Assembly (NCBI GenBank): GCA_963971305.1
Contig: OZ020303.1
Span: 41,032,106-41,096,105, forward strand
DNA: 64,000 nt
Origin: Arcuatula senhousia
Lineage: Eukaryota > Mollusca > Bivalvia > Mytilida > Mytilidae
Direction: 5' to 3'
A program made the translations under genes and the position numbers. Shown one piece after another: positions 1 through 11,800 of this stretch. The stretch's first letter is position 1, and every line of letters starts with the position of its first letter. The notes below the pieces were generated by a model. The model did not search any database. It saw only the letters and a list, made by a program, of their open reading frames with translations, and was not told the DNA's origin.

Positions 1-2549
1 ATATAAGTATGTTTTATTATTTTCATTTAGTAAATCAAGTTTGTTCTGATATAATCTCTAATACCAATCATTAAAAATGTTTTTTTTTTAATTTGATTTT
101 AAAGTTTTCAGCTTAGTTTTATTGTTACAAATTGTGATTTGTTGTAGCAGCTCATCATCAGATATAAAATCCTTAGCGAAGGTGTTCCATGTATATACAT
201 TTTGATCATTAGATTAAATGCTTCTTTTAGTAATTTATTTATATTATCGGAACAGAGTCTTGACATGAATGACACTCGGTATGAAGCATGATCATTTGTT
301 CGAGCGGATTTCGACCAAGATCTGAACGGGTACATAAGTTGGAAGTTGTTTCACGTACTCCCAATACGTGCATGTCACAGGCGCATGTTTACAGAAACTA
401 AAATCGGCAATTTTCATTACCAATATCGACATTTTAATTACCCATGTTTATATTCAGTAAACTGTTAAGTAGTATTTATTAATTTCATTAAAGATTTGTA
501 TACAAGTATTATGGCTCTAATTGTTGCCAAATATAATTACCGGTAGGAATAAAGAATATTTCTCACAGCTTCTTGCTGATATTTTTTTTACAAACTCCTC
601 ACGGCATAAAAAGAAAAACACCTTTATTAAATATTTTTAAAAAGGAGTAATTGAACAAGAGACCATAAAACACATGTTAACTCAAACTGCAATTCGGAAA
701 TTAATTCCTCATCAGCAGCAATTGAACCCAAAAATAGGAAATATAATATAGCTACTAACAAATTAAATGTCTCTTTATATGTTACAAGACATTGAAATGT
801 AACGTTTTAATATGGGGATCTAGTGAGAATATGTTTTATCATCCGCCCCCCCCCTAAAAAAAAAACACTGGATAGAGTGAAACAAAAGTTTTAAATCATT
901 CTGATGTACGGTTGATAGAAATTATAGGGGGGCTGATTTAAGCGCGTACGTGTTGCAAACGATTTAACATGTGCAGAACATTGTTGATCAGTCGAAATTG
1001 AATGATAGATATAATCAGTCTTTTGATTTTTATACTACATGTATACTACCTCATCCACACCCAGCATGCCCAGCATGACGATCTTTCTGTTGCTCGCCTT
1101 CTTCTTACTGCAGTGCGATTCCTATAACCCAGATAACATTCTCAAAACTGAATGCGCTGGAAAGTCTCTACGTTCAACCTCTACTCAGGACAATTCCAGG
1201 TCTGCCACCTCTTCTCTGACCTTCTCTCTGCATTCCATCGGCAATTTATCATACTTTCATTGCCTTCTTCCTATCATGGACTTCAGCATATCTTTCCTCT
1301 CATCGAACTGTCAACTCTACCACGATCTTTTTCTTTTGTCCCTGGTTATAATATCATATCAGGCCAAAGATTACCTGGAATTATCTCAGGAAATGCCAGT
1401 TTCTGGTCACGATCGTCAACCACCTTCCAGAAAGTACAAAATAGGTTAGGATTTTAATATTTCATATGTACTTGCATGTCTATCGTAAATGATTACTATG
1501 TTTGCAAGGGTGCTTTACTTTCTTATATACACAACATATTTGTTTGGTGAACGTGTTTTCAGCACAAATATGGATTCCAATGGGCACTAATTGTGCACCT
1601 TTGCTTGCATTGCTGATTTGTTGCTTCATTCATATGAAGTAGACTTCTTACAATATCTTCTAGACAAAAAGATCGTATACTAGCAGTGTAGAATGAAAAG
1701 TACTTTCTGTACTTTAATTTTACTTGTACTAAACAGGAAATTTAATACTGTTGTTTGTCTATAGTCAGTTTTAGATTAATTGTTGTACCAGAATGATTCA
1801 AAGAAGTCTATGCATTGAAACATAATTACTCCTGATATTTCAAAACTTCCTCTCTAGAGCAAACACGCAATAAACCTGACAAACCAAACGAAACCTTTCT
1901 CTTTATGCATTGCAGGGAAAAAAATAATTGTTCAATTGTTCAGTTGCTCACATTGAGGTTTTCTATTATTTTACCATCTCTATAATTTTTGTCTGCCTTT
2001 CAACTGAAAGTTTTAAAAATATGATGTCACTGAGAATAATTAAATGGCCTTAGAAAATGCCTGTTACATATATATAATAAAATTAGCAATGCACCTTTAT
2101 TAATTATTTACAAAATATTTTCATTTTGAATAACCCATTTAATGATCTCTAATGGTTCATCCGAGGATCTTTAAGACGGAACGACCGGTTCAAGTTACAG
2201 TTCATAGTATACATGTATGTAGTACTGGTCAAAACATTAATTTAATTACTATTGAGCTATATATTTTATCGACCTAAAATGTTTAAAAGCAGCCGTGTAT
2301 TTCTGTTCAAATATTTAGGCTTAATTAATAAGCAATTGTTATATAAGTGATTTCTCAGTTTCATTTCTAAGGCATATTTTTTACATGCATGTATTACATG
2401 TACATAATTACATGCACTATGTTTGTATCAAAATCAACTTCAGGTCAAGCAACCAATTTTTTAATGGATCTATTTGACATATTCATGCCATTAACGCCAA
2501 ATTATCGATCATTTCATGTGTTAATTGCAGGTGATTTCTTTTGTCACTG
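1..2549. other. upstream region of PDE7, no gene recognised
   Basis: AT-rich. No TATA/initiator arrangement or conserved coding exon is convincing. Positions about 1065-1447 stand out as more GC-rich and pyrimidine-rich. They include a polypyrimidine run ending in CTGCAG (1108-1113) and a possible donor (AG|GTTAGG near 1446), so this could be an untranslated exon, but the open frames in it match nothing I know. TACATGTA lies at 2210-2217. Confidence 0.4.
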
Positions 2550-2642
2550 ATGGATTTCGAGGTAGATAATCTAAATCGATTGTCTGTTTCCCACCTGTAC
2601 CAGTCAATTTTTACTGGATTTATTTCTATATTCACCGGTTAG
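2550..2642 (+). promoter_or_regulatory. 30-codon upstream ORF in the presumed 5' UTR
   Basis: ATG at 2550, stop TAG at 2640-2642, with the stop 15 bases before the main start. It matters only if transcripts begin upstream of 2550, which the sequence alone does not show. A TTGCAG at 2525-2530 could be a 3' splice site for a 5'-UTR exon starting at 2531. Confidence 0.35.
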
Positions 2643-2650
2643 CAGACGTG

Positions 2651-2665
2651 ATGGAAAATGGATGA
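2651..2665 (+). promoter_or_regulatory. four-codon upstream ORF overlapping the PDE7 start codon
   Basis: ATG at 2651 (G at -3, G at +4) opens Met-Glu-Asn-Gly then TGA at 2663-2665. It overlaps the main ATG at 2658 in another frame. Ribosomes that use it would terminate five bases past the main start, so it could reduce or tune PDE7 translation by leaky scanning. That role is inferred. Confidence 0.6.
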
Positions 2666-2813
2666 TGATTTCAATGCAATGACAGAAAGTGTGAACAAAG
2701 ATCAACTTATGTATCTACCACTTGATTTTTCAGTTTCTGATTTTGTTTTACGGAGAAGAGGTGCAATTTCCTTTGGGTCAAGTACAGTGATAGCCTCTCA
2801 ACCAAGGTTTGAA
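2658..2813 (+). CDS. PDE7A: PDE7 coding exon 1 (residues 1-52, first pseudosubstrate motif)
   Basis: ATG at 2658 has a strong context (A at -3, G at +4). An in-frame TGA at 2649-2651 rules out upstream extension in this exon. The exon encodes an acidic start, then [19 protein letters not shown]; mammalian PDE7A1 has a similar PLD...LSRRGAISF segment. Arg33-Arg34-Gly35-Ala36-Ile37 has Ala where a PKA substrate would have Ser or Thr. In mammalian PDE7A1, RRGAI copies were reported to bind and inhibit the PKA catalytic subunit. The donor is GTAGGT at 2814, phase 0. Confidence 0.9.
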
Positions 2814-5800
2814 GTAGGTATCAATACATTTTTATTGAGATGGTGTTTATTTTGTTTATTTACAAATTCAATGTAATTTAATGATACATGGAAATCGTTA
2901 ATTTTGCATAAGCCCATATTGAAATAAAAGAATGTTTTAAATTGAAAACAAATTTGGATCATGATGTGTAACAGGGAAAGAATGAATGAATGCAAGTCCC
3001 ATGCACATGTAACGTAACGCTACCCAAATTGCAACAGGTACCCAAATTGCAACACTCTACATAAATTGTTCTAAAATAATAGGATCATACATGTATATAA
3101 TAAGACCAGTTTTATTTCATAATATTAATATTTGATTATTTTTCTAAAGTATTCAACGAAAATATTAATTAAAAAGTAATTTCTGATAGAAAAAATACAA
3201 TTGCACTGAGAGTTGCATACCTTATGCAAATTTTATATGGCTCCACATTGAAAATTGCCGTGCGACAGACAACACTTCTGGTTGATGTTTAAAATCTTAA
3301 AAAATTGAATATTTTTCATTTTGCTAAATATCATTTGTTGCCAATTTATTCAGATAGCAAAATTCATGTTAATATTCCAAGATCTCAACCCGGAACTAAA
3401 ATAAAAGTGCTTTCTATTACGTCAGCACTAGATGACGTAATGGAGACCTAAAATTAGACTTCAAATTAACTTTGTTTTCAGGTCAGTTATGTTTGCATTT
3501 AGTGTTTTTAAATATTTAAAAGATGTAAATGCTTCATTTACAACAGACTTTGTATGTCTATACCGTTGTTTTAGCTGCAAACAAGAAAATACACAATTAT
3601 ACAGCCTTTTTTGGGGAAATACTGTGCAATTGGCTAAAACTCCGACCAGGAGTCATAAAATGCCTTTGAAAATTTTTGATATAACTTTTCTTGATTGGAT
3701 TTATTAATAAAAATAAATTAAAGTAATTACTTTCAAAAATGAAGCAAGATGTTTAAGAGAAATCTAAAGGAATAAAAAATTTACCCCCATGTGCAATTTG
3801 GGTACCCCAATGTGAAAAATTAGGGTCACACCCAAGTGTCTTTAAATCTGTTTTATGACATTTGTGTATCAAATATTAAAATTCTTTCTGTATTGATAAA
3901 TACAGTAAACCTTACTCTTAAAACACAGCCGACCAAAATTTTAAGCAATCATGTCCAGATAAAGATACGAGACAAAAACTGTCAAAGTTGTTGCAATTTG
4001 GGTACCGTCACGTTATAGCTAACGGGTGCCACTTAATGAAAATAGGTACATTGTAGATATCTTCTTTTTTATTGTTGCCTTGACAGTCATTGTGAGAGTT
4101 AAACATTTTGTCTGTCCTTGGTCAGACTACATATGTACATGTAAAATATGAAAGGAATAATTTTGCAGTACCATCCTATAGATATTTTAAAAAAATTCTT
4201 TTATTTTGTCAAAATTTTGACAATCTTTGGTACTTAAGGTGATATAAAATCAAATGCTTGAACGAAAGAAAATTTGCCACTGTTAGGACAGGGAAGTCTG
4301 GCAGATTTTACTGGTTTACTAAAAGGGTCTTGGTCTTGCATCATATTGTTCATTATAAAATGTTGTTTTTTATTATACCTGGCCACACCAAGTGGCGAGG
4401 TATTGTGTTATACATTTTGTACCCTCAGGTTTTTTTTTGGTGTCTGTCTTGTCTGTCCGTCCGTTCCATGAAGATTTCCAACTGATAACATAACACAAGT
4501 CCAAGGATTTTAATGATATTTTACACAGCTGTTGAATACAATAAAATACATGTACAGGTCAAGTACAATTTTCAGGATGATCCGAAAAAAATTATTGAAG
4601 ATTTGCCACTTTGTAAATTTTCAAAATTTGAAGATGATGAAATTTTCTGGTCTAAGAAAAATAACTCATTTCTTTTTTGTCTCTATATACATGTACATGT
4701 ATATAAATAGTATATACAGTATATTATACAAATATTTAAATATTGTTGAAAATGAATATCGTGGCAGGATTATTTTTTGAACATGTACAGTAAGTCTGTC
4801 TATTTTTTCCCCCACCATAAATTAGAAATAAGCTTTCTATTAGTCTTTTGCTTGCAAAAGCTGAAAGGGGATTTTAGGTTGCCAGCTGTCCATCCGTCTG
4901 TTACACCTCAGTTTTCTGTACTTTTCTCTAAACACTTGTACATTGTACATGTAGATCAATCGATTTTCGATAAACATGTGTACTTTTTGTTGATCAGTGT
5001 TTATGTTTTCTTTGGTTTGTACATTTACATGTACACCAATGTATATAGGGGTTGTGGCCCTTTGACCTATGAAAATAAACTGACATTTTAGTTTAACTCT
5101 GCCTTATTTTTTTTTTTATTTGGCTGTCTCACATGATTTAAAGTCTACTGATAATGATTTCATTTTGTTCCTCTCCGCTTATTTATTACATTTTGGACAT
5201 TGGATTGTGGGGATGGTAGGGAACTACATGTACATGTATAATGTATTGTTATACGGAGCATATGAAGTGGCAAGGTACATGTATTATCTTGTACCCTCAG
5301 TTTTGTTCAGTGTTTCGAAGGTTTCCAGATGAGAACTTGAAAACATGTCAAGGGATTTGAATGATATTTTGCACAGCTGTTAAGAACAATAAAATAAAGG
5401 TCAAGTTCAATTTTCAGGATGATCCAAAAAATATTAAAATGGTTATGTCACTTTAAAAATTTTCAAAATTTGACAATGCTGAAAATTTCTAGTCTAAGAA
5501 AGCTATATAATATACATTAATTTATTGAAATTTTCTTGTCATTTCTCTCTCAATTTTTTTTTAATTGTGGCGGGGTATAATTTTAATGTCTTAATAGATG
5601 CCCTATTATTTTAAAAGGAATACTCTCAGAGCCTCATATATTTTAACTTGTGCTCACGTTGCTGATTGCAATTTGGTTATAAGAAGATAAAGAGATGTGG
5701 AATAAGTGTACGTGACACAACCAACATTAAAGAAACAGCAATTTAAAAAATCACAATGGAAAACAGCCAACAGTCTTCAACATGGCCAGAGGTCACTGCC

Positions 5801-8800
5801 TGCTGTCTTGCATTGGCCCAAGACTAAAAATACAATACATGAGATTCAAACAAATCCCTAGATTATCAACCAAAGACCCATATCTGGACATAGAACAAAA
5901 AACAGATAGTTGACAGGGACAAACAAAAGCTTTGACAAGGACTCCTGGTTTAGGACATGTGCATATAAAATTTGGTGGGGTTAAACTGGTTTTTTGGGCT
6001 CAACCTTCTCCCTATTAATATACATGTGTTAATTGTATGTTGTGTTATTTGTATTTGTGATAATATTATGTCTTCCAATTTTGTCATTGTCTACTCTGCC
6101 TTTTCGTATTTACCACATTTGATTGCCACATTGCTTCTTCTTGGTAATTTAGACCAGGTTCATATTATTAGCAAGCTTAAATAGAAGATGTAAATGAAAT
6201 GCAGACCTGTCAAGTGTCACACAACTCCATGAGACTCACACATCTTGTCAGCAATCTGGTGGCAAATTTCTTTGATCTTTTAATTTTTTCCTTTGATCTT
6301 TCAATTTTTCTTCGAATCGCACGCATGCAGCTCATAAAAACTTGGCAGCTCTGGAAATGTGGAATACATGTAAGTATATTTGTCACATTCATGACATTAC
6401 TTGCATAAATTGTACAATGCAAATCTGCAGCAGATCAAGAAACCAATAATTGAACAATACACATGTATTTTAATTTTCTTACTGAATGACTTTTATTGGT
6501 ACATGTTCCTGTTAAAGATTCACACTCTTCTCAATTTCAAAATTTCAAAAGAAAGTCAAGGAAAATCTGCATATAGACTTTATATCCAGGGCCAATTGAA
6601 AAACAGGGAGCATCGACCACAGGAGCTGATCCAGAAATTTACGAAAGGGGGGTTTCCATATACTGGGTTCTGTGGGCCAAGGGGGGGGGGGGGGGGTTCC
6701 AGACCAATTTTGCTGAAAATCTACACAAGCTTTAAAAATTTTGGAGGAAAGGGGGGGTTCCGACCCTCGGAACCCCCCCCCCCCTTGATCCACCACTGGT
6801 CACATTGAAGGCTGCTGGCTGTTTTCTATTGTGTAATTTTTAAATTGTCGTTTGTATTGTATGTTGTGTTGCATACACTTATTCCAGTACATCTTATTGC
6901 ATGTCAATTCTCTTTCCATGTGAAATGTCTTAATTGAAGTCTAATACATTTGTAAGCTTTAAAGTGAATTTAGCTTGAGTGACGTAAATAGCCAGTCTGA
7001 ATAAGGTTTGCAATTTAATACAATATACTACTTGCCATCATTGAAATCTTATTCTTCATTTAAAAAAAATTAGTCTAGTCTCTGTCTGAGTCTTTGATGT
7101 TTTTCCTAGTAAATATCAAGTTTTACCTTTAAGGCTTTATCAAGTGAAATTTACATAATTACAATGGGAAATTTCATAGTGGATCTTTTTCAAATGCAAA
7201 ATTCCACACTTTTTTTCAAGACATCAAAAGGTATACATGTATTGTAATTTGTAGATGCGAAATTAACTTTGATCTCTTTTCTTCCTATATGCTTATTATA
7301 ATGATATATTCTTAATAGTAGACTAGTAGTATCTTATCTGAATTTTGTTTTTCTACAGGTGAAGAGCACTTTCAACTTTTAATGAAAGGATTGACGTCAT
7401 TTGTTCTTTGTTTCCATATGTAATTTCAATTTGGAAAGCTTTTATAATTAAAAAAAAAATGATTTGATAGATTTTTACAATTTTTTTTTCACTAAAGAAG
7501 GATAAATTGTCTTGCACATTTCCTTAATGGTTTCTAGTTAAGTTTTAAGATTTATGTAAAATGCTTTGTAAATTTATAACTGTAACATTACATAAGCAGT
7601 CTTAGATCATTTATACCTCTGTATCATGTTCAATTAATTTCAGCTATAAAAAGTGCTTCTTACATGTGCATCATGCATGTATATATCAAAGAATTTTGTT
7701 ATGTACATGTAGAGGTAACCTTTATTATTACATAGATGCATAGGCAATACCAATGAAATAAAATCTGTTGAATTCACAATGTGAAATAACCAAAATAAAT
7801 TTACTCTTGCGTCTTTTACTGTCAATTACATGTATGACGCCAAACTATCAATTATGACATTATGAATTGTATCGTGCTGTCTAAATTCATACACCATTCA
7901 TAAATTTGCTTAAAAACAATTAAATATCGCCGTTTTTATATATGTACATGTAATAAATACGATATTCAATGAGGTCTCATGAGTAACCAAAATATGATCA
8001 CTCGTGCAGGAACGCACTCAGGTTTAATCAGATGTATTTACTGACGCTGGGTCATATTTTGGTTGTTCACTCGACCCAATTAATTATCCATTAAAGAAGT
8101 AATAGGCTGGTCCCTTTTCCCATTTTGGAGTTTTTTAAGTTGGGATCATCACCGTAGCGATTAGCCACGGCTATAGGATAGCCTTTCAGTAACTGACCAA
8201 TCAAAAGCTAGCTGATGGTCGTGTTGGTCTCGGTCCTCATCAATATCAATTCACGCTCACAATAAAGTTAATTTACCAATATCCAATTACTACTCTACTT
8301 TTATACTAAACATAAACAATCTTTAAAATTTGTAGATTATCCCGGCTACCAGTTCTTTCAGTTCTTTGATTATTAAGGAGATTAGTAGAGAAATATAAAT
8401 TTTTTGAAGTGTACATAGTGTAACATCGCTTATGTTAGTGGGGTTTTTTAGCAGTCCCCAAGTTGCAATAATCATTTGACACATATACTGTATGATCTTT
8501 TGCTCTGAGTCTGCATCCTCCTGCACCAAAAAATTCAGTCAGGGTTTTACTATGAATGTAACATACATGTACAAATGTACATGTATGCACCAATCTCTTG
8601 CTATTTTGCATGGAACTTCATCCAATAGTATTATGTGATGCAGATTTATGGACAAGAATCTGATATCTTCATCCTAGGTTTACCTAAGAGCAACATTGAA
8701 GGGTGCAATAATTGTTTTAAGGCTACATATGTAGCTGTTTTCCATGAAAGATTTTTATCTTAACTCTTTTTTTTGTCATGTTCATAGTCAGCATACACCC

Positions 8801-11800
8801 TGACCATCATATGATGATATTGTCCACATCTGGTAATGATAATTTCCTACTAGTTATTGTTGTCCCATGCGGTCGCCCAGGCTATGAATAGGCCAGCAGC
8901 AGGGCCTATAAGCTTGTCGTAAGAGGCAACTAAGGCCCTTGGGATTCAGTGCTCAGCTCACAGTCAGCGTGACCAATTGTGTACCCTTAGGTGGCTGAAT
9001 AGAGTGGCCTTCCTCGACTGGGGTTGTCAGGTCTATAATACAGAAACCCTGACTGCTGACCATAGTGGGCCAATGTGTGTGGAGAGTGTCACGCTTCATG
9101 CATGTAAAAGACCCCTTTGTGAACTGCCAAGTAGAGCACCGCATAGGCTAAATTTTCCGCCCCTACCCATCTCTCCCCTTTTCCTGTGGTTCTTCAAAAT
9201 TGTCTGTTCCTTTGTTTCCCACCCCACCCCCATATTACATTTATCATCATCATTTCATGTTCATTTAATCATCCCTTTCATGTTCATTGCCTGTAAATAA
9301 CCTATATAGGGTTGCATGGGCGTAAAACACCAACTCACACACTTAATAGTTATTGTTGCAATGAGGGCTACATGTAGTTTATTTTTTTTGCCCGAGAGTA
9401 ATTATTAGAGACTGAATGTGGCACAGAGGCGGATCCAGAGATTCTGAAAAGAGGGGGCCCACTGACTGTCCTAAGAGGGGGCCCGCTTTGGTCATGCTTC
9501 ATTGATTTCCTATACATTGAACCAAATTTTTCTGCCAAAAGGGGGGGGGCCCTGCCCCCCCCAGGGCCTGGCGGGCCCTGGATCCGCCTATGTGGCATAT
9601 AGTATCATGAGTATAGTGTTCGATCATCAGTCTATTTATCTTTCTGTCCCAAATTAGGTTTACCTAAAATGAAAGCTACTTATCTATGTGGTGAGGTCTG
9701 GCATATCTTCTTCTTTTGGACATAGTCATGTAATGTTTTTAAAGAAATTCATGTTGGGTACATGTTTGAGCACAGGGGCTTGGAGGGTTATAGAGGTAAA
9801 TATAAAAAAACAATTGTACCAAGCTCCTGTGGTATGAGTAAAAATACTAGTATGTACTTGACTGCATGTAGGGCATTGAACCGACATGGTATGGTTGTTT
9901 GCACTGTAAATGCAGATAAAAGGAATGGTTATTACATACAGTCAATGGTGTTTATCATTATCAAGAATTATTGAGTAGACCACTCAACCTATTAGCAAAT
10001 GTAATTATAACTTGATAATTAGAGAAGTATTTTGATTTGATAGTTTTTGCACACCTTAGCTGATGAGCTAGGTGAACGATTTGTTACAAAAATATGAATG
10101 AAAGTAGATTTGAGTTGCTATGGTAACCAACTTTTTTCATCAAGTAAAAGCTTGTGAAATTATGTTATTTTGACTTTAAATTTGTTCGTGATATATTTAG
10201 ACTGGATTTTTCATTTAATTTTTGGAAGGTAAGGAAAAAGTAGTGCACCGTCAAATGCAAATATATTAAATTTATGAGAAATCAACTAAAATAACATACA
10301 TTATATAAGTAGTCCTGTTTAAGTAGAATTGGAATTTAACATTCATTCAGTACATGTAAAATGTAAGTATACATTCAAAGTGCATGTCTTCAAAGAAGTA
10401 AATTTGGTATGTTTTTACTTTTTACATTTATATGATTATAAATTTAATGTAAGCATGATAAAATGAATTTTTACTTGATCTACCAAAGATTTTTTAGCCT
10501 ATTCAAATAAAAATATAAAACAACAGAAAGAGGGGCGCAGTAGTAGATCATTGACTGTATGATTTATAGAAATTAAGCAATATTTTTTTTAACCTCTTTA
10601 ATCAGTTTAAAATAATGTTACGAAATATAAATTTTAATCTACATGTAAAGTTTGTGATACAGTGGATCTGAGAAAGTATTTGGAAGTGAAAAATATGGTC
10701 ACTATTTTGTTATACATGTTTTCAAATTCAAGTATAGTCTACACTTATTTTACATCTCATTATCTTACGATTTGTAGTCAGTGAAATTGCATTTAGATTT
10801 TCATCAAAGTTGAATGCCAATGATACATGTATGTGAAGGTAAAATTGAGAAATTACAAATGAGTCTTTAAGTTATTGTAAAGACCATTACCCCTTTTTAA
10901 TAACAATTCTAAATCTGTAGCTTAAAAACTGATCCTGTTCAAAGGCAGCAATAGTAACCCCATAGAAAATACAACTGAGATCACACCAAATCTAAATGGG
11001 ATCTCGCTGAGATCCCATCTCTTAGGATGAGATAGGGTGGGATTAGGTGGGAATTAAAGAGATAAAAAATCCCATCCGAGATTTACTTGTGGGATCCCCC
11101 CTGAGAAGTGAGAAAAGGTGGGATGGAGTGTGAAATAGTGGGATCAAGTGTGAAAAAAGAGATATGGGATAATTATCTCCCTTTGCTTTTTACCAATAAT
11201 ATATATTTTTTAAATCTTGAGAATTTGAAATGGGTTTACAAGTAGTTTAACTTAATGAGATTTCTGTCTTTTTTTATTTTAAACCTTATTTGGGCATATG
11301 GTAATCTTATTTCTTATATTTGTGCATTAAACCTGTCAGTTGAAGACCTTTTGAAGCGTTTTACAGAAATGGTTCCACATATATAGGGATTGGGAATTAC
11401 TATTAGTATAGAAATTTGACCCTATGGTGTTGACATGTAGGATATCAATTAGAAGAAAGATGTTGAAGAGATATAGAACAAAATATACAGTCAAACTAGG
11501 ACAAAATGTAGGATGAGTGTAAATTCTTTCAATCTTTAATGGAAATGCCTGTTGAGATATCATGGAAACATTAAACAGCTAGTCACTAAGAATTGTAGAC
11601 CTTAAATTATTTTTCAGTTTAGTGATGTTTTGGAATAGATTTACCTACAATGTGCATGCAGAATTTGCTAATTGGGATTGTAAACTGATACATTAATTTT
11701 TTTCTGAAATTAATAGAACCATGTGATCTCAAATTTTCCCAAGAGAAATAATGTGGGATCCCAGTGGGAAATAGATGGGATCCCAGTGGGAAATAGATGG

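Noticed and set aside
1039..1457. Two overlapping open frames of 101-136 codons
   Set aside because: Both frames overlap in one compositionally biased segment and show no recognisable domain. The Leu/Phe-rich start looks like a signal peptide but arises from a pyrimidine-rich tract.
6401..6808. Open frame of 135 codons and its antisense partner with Gly/Pro runs
   Set aside because: The Gly and Pro runs come from poly-G and poly-C tracts of a MITE (6622-6798), so it is not a gene.
9368..9598. Minus-strand open frame starting in a Pro/Gly-rich peptide
   Set aside because: It lies over the MITE 9424-9589; the composition explains the open frame.
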